From CAYNEO01 sp964396245 (GTDB lineage: Bacteria > Zixibacteria > MSB-5A5 > GN15 > FEB-12): 64,000 nucleotides of DNA. The stretch lies in NCBI GenBank assembly GCA_964396245.1, contig CAYNEO010000001.1, forward strand, positions 1-64,000, written 5' to 3'. Position numbers and translations under genes: made by a program. Below are positions 35,106 through 43,404 of this stretch, one piece after another. Within the stretch, counting starts at the first letter, position 1; every line of letters starts with the position of its first letter. Under the pieces are notes generated by a model. The model saw nothing but the letters and a program-made list of their open reading frames with translations, ran no database searches and was not told the DNA's origin.

Positions 35106-35678
35106 ATGATTACAACATTGATAAAGCCGGCGATTGCAACCGTGGGTTTAGCGGGGATACTGCTCGTGGCCATGTTACCGCCCGGGACGGGCGGACAGGT
35201 CGGCGACAGCAGTTATGCAGAAAGCACACAACAATCCTCTCAGGAGGAGCGGGAGATTATGTCTGAGAAGATACACAAAACGGATGAAGAATGGCAGAAC
35301 GAGCTAACGCCGGACCAGTACCGGATAACGCGCCAGGGCGGGACCGAGCCGGCGTTTACCGGGAAGTACTACAATTTTCACGGCGACGGAACGTACACGT
35401 GTGTGTGTTGCGGTAATCCGTTATTCAGTTCAGACGCGAAATTCGATTCCGGATCGGGCTGGCCGAGTTACTACGAGCCGATCGGTGACGACAAGGTTAC
35501 CAAACGGGAAGACAACAGCCTTTTCATGCGGCGCACCGAGGTGATATGTTCGCGATGTGGCGCGCATCTTGGTCATGTGTTCAATGACGGTCCGCAGCCG
35601 ACCGGCCTTCGGTATTGCATCAATTCGGCCGCACTGAAGTTCGTGTCCGACAAGCAGGCGGATTCCACCGCCGAGTAG
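35106..35678 (+). CDS. msrB: Exported peptide-methionine (R)-S-oxide reductase
   Basis: A 190-residue MsrB that reduces methionine-R-sulfoxide in proteins. An N-terminal hydrophobic segment (residues 6-24) acts as signal or anchor, placing it in the envelope. The catalytic domain is complete: two CxxC zinc pairs (CVCCGNPLF and CSRCGAHLGHVF), SGSGWPSYYEPIG, and the catalytic Cys in RYCINSAALKF. The resolving position earlier in the chain could not be assigned. The ATG at 35106 is favoured by AAGGGA upstream. It faces the NO-stress genes convergently; repair of oxidised envelope proteins fits the stress theme of the region. Confidence 0.93.
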   Translation: MITTLIKPAIATVGLAGILLVAMLPPGTGGQVGDSSYAESTQQSSQEEREIMSEKIHKTDEEWQNELTPDQYRITRQGGTEPAFTGKYYNFHGDGTYTCVCCGNPLFSSDAKFDSGSGWPSYYEPIGDDKVTKREDNSLFMRRTEVICSRCGAHLGHVFNDGPQPTGLRYCINSAALKFVSDKQADSTAE

Positions 35679-35698
35679 GCAGTAAAGGGGGGATTGAT

Positions 35699-35806
35699 TC
35701 AGAAGCAGCCCCGGGCGATGAGGATAGGAACGGCCAGCCAGGCCAGCCCCTTGAGGGTGAAAAAAATCACGCCCACAACGCCGAGTTTTTTCCATTCAAA
35801 TTTCAT
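35699..35806 (-). CDS. Small membrane protein (35 aa)
   Basis: A 35-residue peptide with basic N-terminal residues (MKFEWKKLG) and one hydrophobic helix (VVGVIFFTLKGLAWLAVPILI) ending in RGCF. The layout is that of a genuine small inner-membrane protein: charged start, single helix, short tail. A GGAAATG stretch lies about ten bases upstream. It sits 20 bp from the msrB stop (convergent) and downstream of the Ric gene on the same strand, so it may be the last gene of the NO-stress operon. No family is recognised. Confidence 0.5.
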   Translation of the reverse strand: MKFEWKKLGVVGVIFFTLKGLAWLAVPILIARGCF

Positions 35807-35893
35807 CAGGCAGCATTTCCATTTCAGGTTCCACCGGTGCAACGACTACGGTTAGTGCGGGTTCCCAAAATCAGAGGCCAGTTTATTCATCGA

Positions 35894-35915
35894 AGACGGA
35901 CATCAAGGTCCGTCT
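35894..35915 (-). other. Hairpin downstream of ric
   Basis: AGACGGAC (35894-35901) and GTCCGTCT (35908-35915) form a perfect 8-bp stem with a six-base loop. It lies 31 bp past the ric stop on the minus strand. No clear T-run follows, so it may be a weak terminator or an mRNA-protecting hairpin. Confidence 0.5.
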
Positions 35916-35945
35916 CCGATGGCTGGGATTTGACCATGGCCGAAG

Positions 35946-36659
35946 TTACGCACGTTTCTCCTGCAAGGCAATGGCTTTCGGAAAGAGGATGTTATTCTCC
36001 TTGTGAATGTGCAGATGCGTATCGGACTCCAACCCGGCGAGAGCGTCGATCATGGCCCGGTACGTATTGCAGCCCCAATCCGGGGTGGTGAAATTCTCCG
36101 TAAGTTGTCGGATCTGTTCGAGGGCGGCGCCGGCGCTGTCATGCTCGGCTTCCATCACCCTGACAGGATGCCCGATATCGCCAAAGCTGAACCCGGTTGC
36201 ATTCGGCCTGGCGAGTTCCTTAATGGCCGGGAACAGGATTCTCTCTTCTTTTGTCATGTGCGACTGTAGTTCCATGGCGAGATCATTGAATACAGGCAAC
36301 AGGTCCGACAGTGCCGGATTGCGGTCACCGTGAGTGTCGACCACCTTCCGGATGATTCCTGACAGGCGGGGGAGTTCCTGTTTCAGATAAGCATGGTGTG
36401 TCGTCACGATATGTTCGACCAATTCGGTCAGCGGCATGGCGTTGAAGTCGAGGGTGTCGGTGGCATCGGAAGCTTTGTCCGATGATTCCAGCTCACTGAT
36501 GACACTGTCGGGGTCCAGCCCTTTTTCCCGGCAGACCTCACCGAGCGGTTTCTTACCGCCACAGCAGTAATCGATACCGAATTTTTCGAAGACCCGCGAG
36601 CGGCCCGGTTTTTCGGTCACCAGATCGCCGACGGTTGTATTCGGGTTAAGCGCGTTCAT
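35946..36659 (-). CDS. ric: Iron-sulfur cluster repair di-iron protein Ric (YtfE/ScdA)
   Basis: A 237-residue cytosolic protein that repairs Fe-S clusters damaged by NO or peroxide. The N-terminal DUF542 part has FGIDYCCGGKKPL, with the conserved Cys32-Cys33 pair. The C-terminal hemerythrin-like four-helix part supplies di-iron ligands: HIVTTHHAYLKQELPRL, HMTKEERILFP, EAEHDSAG and HIHKENNILFPKA. The start has AAGGAG upstream. It lies 38 bp after the NO-reductase gene on the same strand, and both probably answer to the Rrf2 regulator further upstream. Confidence 0.95.
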   Translation of the reverse strand: MNALNPNTTVGDLVTEKPGRSRVFEKFGIDYCCGGKKPLGEVCREKGLDPDSVISELESSDKASDATDTLDFNAMPLTELVEHIVTTHHAYLKQELPRLSGIIRKVVDTHGDRNPALSDLLPVFNDLAMELQSHMTKEERILFPAIKELARPNATGFSFGDIGHPVRVMEAEHDSAGAALEQIRQLTENFTTPDWGCNTYRAMIDALAGLESDTHLHIHKENNILFPKAIALQEKRA

Positions 36660-36697
36660 GATATGTCTCCTTATATTTCGTTCGATCGCATCGATAA

Positions 36698-38998
36698 TTA
36701 GCGGCTTTCGCTCACGGTCGCCGGCTCATCCGTAGTGGCCGCGATTTCAACTTCGCCCGCGGTCGACCAGCCGAATTTGAGTCCGAAGACGAACCACCCG
36801 AGCGCGAGCACGCCGACCGCAAAGATGGAATCACCGATGACGCGCAGCCACCTGAGGTTGTCCATCAGGCCGGTCTGCATGAATTCGGCCGAACGGGCCC
36901 ACCACATGCCGTGTTGAACGCTGGCGACGGTCTGAAGCAATCCCCTCGGCAGGTCGGAGAGCAGGACCATGAGAGCCAGTCCGATATTGATCGACCAGAA
37001 GGCAAAGGACAGGCTGCCGGTTTTCCATCGTTTTCGAGTTGCGAGTCCTTTCAGGCAGAAGAGCGTGAGACCGATACCGAGCATTCCGTAGACGCCGAAC
37101 AGGGCAGTGTGTCCGTGAACCGGAGTGGTGTTGAGACCCTGCATGTAGTAGAGGGCGATCGGCGGGTTGATGAGAAAGCCGAACAGACCGGCTCCGACCA
37201 GATTCCAGAACGCGACCGCCACGAAGCAGTAGATGGGCCATTTGTATGCCTGGACCCATTTGCGGGCGCGGCTTCGGGTGAGATTCTCATACGCTTCAAA
37301 ACCGATCAGCACAAGCGGGACGACCTCAAGCGCGCTGAACGTAGCACCGAGCGCCAGTACACCGGTTGGCGTGCCGGTGAAATAGAGATGATGGAACGTT
37401 CCGATTATTCCGCCCGCGAGGAAAATGACGGTTGCAAAAAGAACTGCCGACGTTGCCGTGGCGGTGCGAAGCAGGCCCATACGGGTGAAGAGAAAAGCAA
37501 TCACAACAGTGGCGAATACTTCGAAGAAACCCTCGACCCAGAGGTGAACAACCCACCATCGCCAGTACTCGGCAATAGCAAGGTTGGTGTGCCGACCCCA
37601 CATCAGACCGGCGCCATAGAACAGGGCAATGGCGACACTGGAGATTAGAAAGAGGCTGAGCAGGTGCCGGTCCTCTCCCTTACGTTTCAAAGCGGGCCAG
37701 AGGGCGCGAGACATGAGGAACAGCCAGACGAAGAGCCCGACAAAGAGAAACAGTTGCCAGAATCTTCCGAGGTCGACATACTCGAATCCCTGGTGGCCGA
37801 ACCAGAAGTTGGCCTCGAGACCCATCGTCTGCCGCGTGGCATACCAGGTGCCGAACATGGAGCCGCCGACAATTATGATCAGGCAGACGAAAAGGAAATT
37901 GACTCCGGCCCGCTGGAATTTCGGTTCGGAACCGGAGACGGCCGGTGCGATGAACAAACCGGTCGCGAGCCAAGCGGTGGCAATCCAGAAAATTGCCAGT
38001 TGAGTGTGCCACGTTCGCGTTACGGCGTATGGCAGAACCTTGGCCAGGGGAATCCCGTAAAAACCGGAACCTTCAACACCGTAATGGGCGGTAACCGCGC
38101 CCATTATCATCTGCACCACCATCAGGGCGATCACCACCCAGAAGTATTTGAGGGTGGCCTTCATCGACGGTGTGGGTTCAAGACCGAGAAGCGGGTCCTG
38201 GTCAGGCAGCTCGACTTCGGGCGTTTCCTTGTGTTTCAATACGGCGTAATACCAGGCGAGAGCGCCGATGCCGCCCAGAAGCAGGACGAAACTGACAACC
38301 GACCAGACGACGCTGGAACTGGTGGGCTGATTGTCGATGAGCGGTTCCGGGGGCCAGTTCTGGGTGTACGTGATCTCCTGTCCGGGTCGGTTAGTGCTGG
38401 TGGACCAGGCCGCCCAGAAGAAAAAGGCGTTCATATCGTGCTGACGCTCATCGGTTTTGATGACATCGGCAGGGATGGCGTATGCTTCGCGGAGTTTGTC
38501 CAGTCTCGGGTCGTGTCCGAAGAGGCTACTATAGTGACTCGAAACAGCTTCGATTGCCGCCGCCCTGACCGGGGAAATGACGAGCTCGCCGGTTTGTGCG
38601 TTGTAATTGTTGGTGCGGATCTCTTTTTTAAGACGAGCCTTGAGCACGGCCTGAGTTTCGGGCGATGCTGTCTCGTATGACTCTACCCCGTATTCCTGAG
38701 CCGCCCAGTGGTTGAGCAGCCACTCGGATTCGCGGTGCAGATAGTCGGCCGACCAGTCCGGCGCGACGTATGAGCCGTGTCCCCAGACAGTGCCCATTTC
38801 CTGGCCGCCGGTCGATTGCCAGACGTTCTGGCCGTCGCGGATATCGTCGCCGGTGAATACCGTGCGGCCATCGGTCGTTACGACCCGGTCCGGCACGGGC
38901 GGGGCCTGGCGGTAGATGTCGTGGCCGAAGTATCCAAGGACGGTGAAGGAGGCGGCAATGACCACGCCTAACGCAATCCATAGTTTCAGATAACGCAT
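36698..38998 (-). CDS. norZ: Quinol-dependent nitric oxide reductase (qNOR)
   Basis: A 766-residue single-subunit NO reductase that turns two NO into N2O with electrons from quinol. The N-terminal extension after the first helix (periplasmic, containing DGQNVWQSTGGQEMGTVWGH) replaces the NorC subunit and lacks CxxCH, marking the quinol type. About thirteen further helices contain haem and FeB ligands: the His in TRTWHTQLAIFW, the VEGFFEVFAT glutamates, the pair in GTFHHLYF and the His in VHGHTALFG. The ATG at 38998 is preferred over an upstream GTG because GGGAAAGGG lies at the right distance. An upstream leader contains a strong dyad. Confidence 0.95.
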   Translation of the reverse strand: MRYLKLWIALGVVIAASFTVLGYFGHDIYRQAPPVPDRVVTTDGRTVFTGDDIRDGQNVWQSTGGQEMGTVWGHGSYVAPDWSADYLHRESEWLLNHWAAQEYGVESYETASPETQAVLKARLKKEIRTNNYNAQTGELVISPVRAAAIEAVSSHYSSLFGHDPRLDKLREAYAIPADVIKTDERQHDMNAFFFWAAWSTSTNRPGQEITYTQNWPPEPLIDNQPTSSSVVWSVVSFVLLLGGIGALAWYYAVLKHKETPEVELPDQDPLLGLEPTPSMKATLKYFWVVIALMVVQMIMGAVTAHYGVEGSGFYGIPLAKVLPYAVTRTWHTQLAIFWIATAWLATGLFIAPAVSGSEPKFQRAGVNFLFVCLIIIVGGSMFGTWYATRQTMGLEANFWFGHQGFEYVDLGRFWQLFLFVGLFVWLFLMSRALWPALKRKGEDRHLLSLFLISSVAIALFYGAGLMWGRHTNLAIAEYWRWWVVHLWVEGFFEVFATVVIAFLFTRMGLLRTATATSAVLFATVIFLAGGIIGTFHHLYFTGTPTGVLALGATFSALEVVPLVLIGFEAYENLTRSRARKWVQAYKWPIYCFVAVAFWNLVGAGLFGFLINPPIALYYMQGLNTTPVHGHTALFGVYGMLGIGLTLFCLKGLATRKRWKTGSLSFAFWSINIGLALMVLLSDLPRGLLQTVASVQHGMWWARSAEFMQTGLMDNLRWLRVIGDSIFAVGVLALGWFVFGLKFGWSTAGEVEIAATTDEPATVSESR

Positions 38999-39022
38999 TG
39001 ATAAACCCTTTCCCACGCTGCG

Positions 39023-39044
39023 CTTCGCCGTCGGTCCGGCGAAG
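39023..39044 (-). promoter_or_regulatory. Perfect dyad in the norZ leader
   Basis: CTTCGCCG (39023-39030) and CGGCGAAG (39037-39044) flank six bases, and the stem extends outward by further pairs. It lies 25 bp upstream of the norZ start, just before the Shine-Dalgarno sequence. It may be an operator or an mRNA hairpin that modulates translation or termination. Confidence 0.5.
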
Positions 39045-39113
39045 TGCGACTTATTAGCTCTATAAAGTCCATATTACCCTCATAAAAAAAGCCTCGCGGC
39101 CGAACAGCCCGGG

Positions 39114-39587
39114 TTACGGCGAATCGGTGTGGTTCTCCGGTCGCTGACCGCCCGACGGTAAGGAGCCCGCCAGGTGCGCCCGGAGAAGTTCGTTATCCCC
39201 GCCGTTGACGTGATCGACGGTGGTCTTTTCGAGGAGGTTGAGAAATCGTTCAGCGATCGGCGCCCACTGATCGTGCAGAGAGCAATTGCCGTCGCACTCG
39301 GGCCGTCCAAGAAAACACCCGGTGAACGAATCCGACGGCATGAAGAGATCGACTATCTCTCGTAAGGAGATTGTGTCTGCCGACCGAGACAGGGTGAAGC
39401 CACCGTTGGTCCCCCTGACAGAGTTCAGGTATCCGGCCTGAACGAGTCGGTTCATGATCTTTGACAGGAAATTTTGGGGGATATTGGCGCCGGCGGCGAT
39501 GGTTTTCGACAGGACCGGTTTCCCGTTCTGGTTAGCGGCGATGAATCCCATGGCGAGCAGGGCGTATACGGCAGTTTGTGATAACAC
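39114..39587 (-). CDS. Rrf2-family transcriptional regulator (NsrR-like)
   Basis: A 157-residue winged-helix regulator. The Rrf2 start MLSQTAVYALLAMGFIA, recognition region NIPQNFLSKIMNRLVQAGYL and the wing RGTNGGFTLSR are typical. Three cysteines at 91, 98 and 102 (CFLGRPECDGNC) could hold a [2Fe-2S] or [4Fe-4S] cluster, as in NsrR and IscR. It lies just upstream of norZ and ric on the same strand, so NO sensing through the cluster is a good inference. The start is GTG with AAGGAG eight bases upstream. A near-perfect promoter precedes it. Confidence 0.92.
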   Translation of the reverse strand: MLSQTAVYALLAMGFIAANQNGKPVLSKTIAAGANIPQNFLSKIMNRLVQAGYLNSVRGTNGGFTLSRSADTISLREIVDLFMPSDSFTGCFLGRPECDGNCSLHDQWAPIAERFLNLLEKTTVDHVNGGDNELLRAHLAGSLPSGGQRPENHTDSP

Positions 39588-39617
39588 CTATTTCTCCTTA
39601 TTCTGGTCTTCGGCGGA

Positions 39618-39646
39618 TATATATGACTTCTTCATCTATTTGTCAA
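39618..39646 (-). promoter_or_regulatory. Sigma70-type promoter of the Rrf2 gene, flanked by an inverted repeat
   Basis: On the minus strand, a perfect TTGACA (39641-39646) and TATATA (39618-39623) are 17 bases apart. ATGACTT at 39623-39629 and AAGTCAT at 39669-39675 form an inverted repeat around the -35. This fits autoregulation by the Rrf2 protein, though this is unproven. Confidence 0.75.
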
Positions 39647-39713
39647 GAATTATCTTCTACTTTCTCATAAGTCATTGATAATTAAAAGAATATAGCCTTA
39701 TCTCCGATGCCGG

Positions 39714-40448
39714 TCAGAAGACAAATCGCCTCATTCCGGCGCGGAGCTTGAGGCCGCCTGTCATCGCCCAAAAGCTGTATGTTCCGGTAACAACCAGCGA
39801 TGTATTCCGGGCAACGGGCCACGACCAACCTATTCCCAGCAGGCCAGTCTGCCAAACCCAAGTATCTTCCCGTCCGCCCTCGGTGACTTGCGTTAGGGAA
39901 TCGGCTCGGTACATCATCCATCTTCCACTTTGAATGACTCGTTCGACGGACACTTCCCGGCCGGCGACGAAAAACATGCCATGCCACCCCGGACTGTACT
40001 CCAGCAGTATGTTAATATCGTGTTGGGCGTAGTTTACCGTGTGTGTGAATGATCCCGAATAATCGCTGTACGGACCGTCGGGACTTCCCGACCAGGGTAA
40101 TTCCTGTCGTCCGTGTCGATTAAAATTACGTTCATAAGAGACCGAAACCGTGAATCGTCGTGACAAGCGCAACCCGGCAGAAACCGAGACTCCCGCCAGA
40201 ATGGGTGGATCGATGTTGTAGCCGTATGTATCCGAGACAACTGCCCCGATGGAAGGACTTCAGCCGCTTTCGTCAAAATCTATTCCGGAGAAGCCGGGTT
40301 TTGAGATGTCGAATCCATCGTCCGTGCCCTTAAGCCACTTTCCGGAGAATCCGGCGGAGATGAAGAATCGGTCTTTGGCCAGAGAGCTCTGCGATACGCA
40401 AAGCATGAGGCCGACAACGATAAAGCTGATAGTATAGAGGCGTCGCAT
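39714..40448 (-). pseudogene. Outer-membrane beta-barrel protein interrupted by in-frame TGA
   Basis: A frame of 244 codons starting at an ATG with a GGGGGGA site five bases upstream. Residues 1-20 are a signal peptide (MRRLYTISFIVVGLMLC). The mature part has alternating, aromatic-rich strands (FTVSVSYERNFN, WQTGLLGIGWSW, LKLRAGMRRFVF) and ends in Phe, typical of outer-membrane barrels. A TGA at 40260-40262 lies in the same frame between FDESG and SPSIGAVVSDTYG, and similarity of style continues on both sides without a shift. It may be a recent nonsense mutation, a consensus error, or a suppressed stop. Selenocysteine is unlikely in this family. It follows the mnh operon on the same strand by 83 bp. 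Confidence 0.65.
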
Positions 40449-40531
40449 ATTCCCCCCGATTTTCGGGTTAATTCTCCTCGCACGCAATATGGGCAGGAAG
40501 TTGCCTTTCGTCAAGTACGGAAGTCGGCCGA

Positions 40532-40936
40532 TCAGGCATTCGAGTTCGACGGGGGATTTTCAGGCGAGTCGGGTTCGCAGGGGACGCTGTGCAGCTCGTG
40601 CGTTTCACGATCATACCGGCCAAGGCACTGATCGACGACGGTACCTTCCCATTTAGGAAGGTCGAGATAGTACGCCGCACGGCCGATCATGTGTGACGCG
40701 ATAGGCGTGGTGAAGAAAATGAAAAGGATGATCAATATTGACTGCACTATCACCCATGTAGTCGCGAAATAGACGGCAACGGCGGCGAGCATGAACAAGC
40801 CGCCCAGCGAGGTGGCCTTTGTGGCGGCGTGCATGCGCGTAAAGAGGTCGGGAAAGCGAACGGTCCCCACCGCCGCGAGGAACATGAAAATCGATCCGGC
40901 CACCAGGAGGATTGCTGTCAGCCACTCGACAATCAC
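40532..40936 (-). CDS. mnhG: Mrp/Mnh antiporter subunit G
   Basis: A 134-residue subunit of the Mrp Na+/H+ antiporter. The family core is visible: a first helix LTAILLVAGSIFMFLAAVG, then VRFPDLFTRMHAATKATSLG, and two more helices. The C-terminal 35 residues after AAYYLDLPKWE are a soluble tail not typical of the family. The stop of mnhF overlaps its start by four bases (ATGA), as throughout this operon. It is the last of seven genes. Confidence 0.95.
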   Translation of the reverse strand: MIVEWLTAILLVAGSIFMFLAAVGTVRFPDLFTRMHAATKATSLGGLFMLAAVAVYFATTWVIVQSILIILFIFFTTPIASHMIGRAAYYLDLPKWEGTVVDQCLGRYDRETHELHSVPCEPDSPENPPSNSNA

Positions 40937-41214
40937 CGGCCGCTCCTTTCGAGATATCGCGCGAAGGCGACGGTACCGAGGAAGATTATCAGGGCCATGA
41001 TGACGGCGACATCGAGAAAGACATCTCTTCCCGACAGAATCGTGAAGGCGAGAATGAAGCCCATGGCCAGCAGACCGATCAGATCGAGCGCCACGACCCG
41101 ATCAAGGGTGGTCGGTCCCCCGACAAGCCTGCCGAAGGCCAGAACGAGAGCGGCAATGATGAAGCCCATGGCAATCAGGGCCCCGATTGTAACGGGTGAG
41201 GTTGCTTCGATCAT
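40933..41214 (-). CDS. mnhF: Mrp/Mnh antiporter subunit F
   Basis: A 93-residue, three-helix subunit of the Mrp Na+/H+ antiporter. GPTTLDRVVALDLIGLLAMG is the family signature. It overlaps both neighbours by four bases and is translationally coupled to mnhE and mnhG. Confidence 0.95.
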   Translation of the reverse strand: MIEATSPVTIGALIAMGFIIAALVLAFGRLVGGPTTLDRVVALDLIGLLAMGFILAFTILSGRDVFLDVAVIMALIIFLGTVAFARYLERSGR

Positions 41215-41558
41215 CGCAGCACCTCCAGCAACCGTCTCTCCAGACCATCTTTGACCTCGCGCCGGAAAGACTTTGGATCATCGAAGTACATGACATGGAC
41301 ATACAGCACTTTCCGATCGGTGGAGACATCGACACTGAGTGTTCCCGGTGTCATGGTCAACAGGTTGACGACGGCAAAAATTTCGAAATCGGTGCGGGCG
41401 TCGAGCGGGACGGCCACCACACCGGGGCGCATACGGTGGCGGGGAGTGAGGACATCGTAGGCGATACGCAAGTTGGATACGAACAGTTCCCAGAGGTAAA
41501 ACAGGATGAACGCGATCAAGCGCGGCAGCCTGACAATCAACCTAAGCGTCACGTTCAT
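41211..41558 (-). CDS. mnhE: Mrp/Mnh antiporter subunit E, short form
   Basis: A 115-residue MnhE. The conserved second half is present (LWELFVSNLRIAYDVLTP, then VNLLTMTPGTLSVDV and LYVHVMYFDDP), but most family members are about 160 residues with two N-terminal helices. Here only one hydrophobic segment precedes the conserved part. The overlap with mnhD (four bases) fixes the start, so the short length is real in this assembly. Confidence 0.9.
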   Translation of the reverse strand: MNVTLRLIVRLPRLIAFILFYLWELFVSNLRIAYDVLTPRHRMRPGVVAVPLDARTDFEIFAVVNLLTMTPGTLSVDVSTDRKVLYVHVMYFDDPKSFRREVKDGLERRLLEVLR

Positions 41559-43060
41559 GGCAGGGGCCCTCCCAGTACGGCCCGGATGTATGCGTCCGGA
41601 TTCAGGAGCTGGTCAGCGGCGTGAGACGCAAGGTTGAAAAACGGGCCGGCAGCGAGGCCGATAGTAATTGTCAGGGCGGTAAGCGCTATCATCGGTACCA
41701 AATACGAGAGCGACAGGCGCGGGAGGTGTGCCTCGGATGGTTCTTCGATTTCACCGGCCGCGGGATCTTTTTTCCAGAATGCTTCCGCCCAGATCTTGAC
41801 CATCGACACCAGTGTCAGCAGGCCGACGGCAAGCGCAATCGTCGCAATGACATAATCGCCGGTGGCCATGCCCGCCTTGACGAGCGCGAACTTGGCGAAG
41901 AAGCCCGAGAAGGGCGGCACCCCGGCGAGTGAGAACGCGGGGACAGCAAACAACAGGGCCATGCCGGGACGAGAACGGTAGAGCCCGCCGATTTTCGGCA
42001 GACGGCCGCCTCCCATGATCGCCTCGATTCCCCCGCCCACAAAGAACAGGTTGGTCTTGACGATGATGTGGTGAATGATATACAACACCGAGCCGGCAAG
42101 CGCCAACGGCGTGAACAACGCCAGCCCCATGATCATGTAGCCGATCTGGCTGACGATGTGAAACGACAGGATTCGCCGGACTTCGTTCTGCGCGTACGCT
42201 CCCAGCACGCCGGAGATCATGGTGGCGCCGGCGACGATCAAGAGAACGAGCCGAATGAAACCGGCATCCTGCACGAATATAAGCGTAAAGGTCCGGATCA
42301 AGGCGTAAACGCCGACCTTGGTGAGCAGTCCCGCGAACAATGCGGATACGGCCGGAGGGGGAGTGTGATACGATGCCGGCAGCCAGAAGAAGAACGGAAA
42401 GGCGGCGGCTTTGATTCCGAAAGCGACGAGGAACATCATGGCGGACGAAAGTACAAGCTCTGATTGCGGCGACTCGCTCAATTTGACGGCGAGGTCGGCC
42501 ATATTGAGCGTGCCGACTTTTCCATAGAGAATGCCGATACCGGCGAGAAACAGCGCCGATGATACGAGGTTGAGCGTGACATACTTGACGGCGCCTTCAA
42601 TCTGGGCGCGTTCACCGCCGAGGGTGAGAAGCACGAACGAGGCCATGAGCATGACCTCGAACCAGACATACAGGTTGAAGATGTCGCCGGTCAGGAACGC
42701 CCCGCAGACGCCCATGAGCAGGAAATTCACGAGCGGGAAGTACGAGTATTTCTGCCGCTCGATATCGATGTCGACAAGTGAATAGATGACGACCGTCAGG
42801 CCGACAATCGCCGCAAGAACAACCATGATAGCACTCAACAGGTCGCTCACGACAGTGATGCCGTAGGGCGCGGGCCAACTGCCAATCTGTGTGACCCGGA
42901 TACCATCGACCCAAACCGTTCGCATCAGAACCAGCGACGCGGCCAGGAGACCGGTCGCCCCGACGAGTGCGATCACACGCTGGAGTTTCAGCCATCGGCC
43001 GGAAGCCAGGCAGAGCAAGGCGCAGGCAAACGGAATGAGTATGGGAAAGACAACGATCAC
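41555..43060 (-). CDS. mnhD: Mrp/Mnh antiporter subunit D
   Basis: A 501-residue, about 14-helix subunit related to complex I subunits NuoM/NuoN. Family blocks include YVWFEVMLMASFVLLTLGG, with the conserved Glu for proton transfer, FPFFFWLPASYHTPPPAVSALFAG, with the conserved Lys/His region, and HIVSQIGYMIMGLALFT. It provides one of the ion channels of the complex. It overlaps mnhC and mnhE by four bases each. Confidence 0.96.
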   Translation of the reverse strand: MIVVFPILIPFACALLCLASGRWLKLQRVIALVGATGLLAASLVLMRTVWVDGIRVTQIGSWPAPYGITVVSDLLSAIMVVLAAIVGLTVVIYSLVDIDIERQKYSYFPLVNFLLMGVCGAFLTGDIFNLYVWFEVMLMASFVLLTLGGERAQIEGAVKYVTLNLVSSALFLAGIGILYGKVGTLNMADLAVKLSESPQSELVLSSAMMFLVAFGIKAAAFPFFFWLPASYHTPPPAVSALFAGLLTKVGVYALIRTFTLIFVQDAGFIRLVLLIVAGATMISGVLGAYAQNEVRRILSFHIVSQIGYMIMGLALFTPLALAGSVLYIIHHIIVKTNLFFVGGGIEAIMGGGRLPKIGGLYRSRPGMALLFAVPAFSLAGVPPFSGFFAKFALVKAGMATGDYVIATIALAVGLLTLVSMVKIWAEAFWKKDPAAGEIEEPSEAHLPRLSLSYLVPMIALTALTITIGLAAGPFFNLASHAADQLLNPDAYIRAVLGGPLP

Positions 43061-43404
43061 TCGTCGGATCCTTTCATCCTGTCCAGATCATCGGTGCCGA
43101 TTGTCTTGTACGCCCGATGCACGAGCACAAGGGCGAACGCGAGGACGCCAAAACTGATGACGATGGCGGTCAGGATCAAAGCCTGCGGCAACGGGTCGGC
43201 GGCAGACGATGCCGGGCCTGCGGGATCGATGATCGGCGGTTTGCCGGCAGTCAGTCCGGCGGAGGTGAAGATCAGCAGGTTGACGGCCTGGGCGATGAGC
43301 ATGAGGCCGATTATCAATTTCACGAGGCTGCGTCGCAACATGGCATACAGCCCCGTTGCAAACAGTCCGCCGATGACAATCGCCAGTATCGTTTCCATCG
43401 TCAC
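43057..43404 (-). CDS. mnhC: Mrp/Mnh antiporter subunit C
   Basis: A 115-residue, three-helix subunit homologous to NuoK. Signature blocks are LYAMLRRSLVKLIIGLMLIAQAVN and PLPQALILTAIVISFG, the latter ending in a conserved region of the NuoK family. Four-base overlaps link it to mnhB and mnhD. Confidence 0.95.
   Translation of the reverse strand: MTMETILAIVIGGLFATGLYAMLRRSLVKLIIGLMLIAQAVNLLIFTSAGLTAGKPPIIDPAGPASSAADPLPQALILTAIVISFGVLAFALVLVHRAYKTIGTDDLDRMKGSDE

Noticed and set aside
37664..38680. 338-aa open frame opposite norZ
   Set aside because: Antisense shadow of the NO reductase, Arg/Glu/Asp-rich with no motif.
39080..39113. Terminator after the Rrf2 gene
   Set aside because: Seven Ts on the minus strand are present, but the stem before them is only three or four pairs. 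It may equally be part of the norZ promoter region.
40260..40262. TGA as a selenocysteine codon
   Set aside because: The protein looks like an outer-membrane barrel, not a selenoprotein, and no SECIS-like hairpin was recognised downstream. A mutation or sequencing error is simpler.
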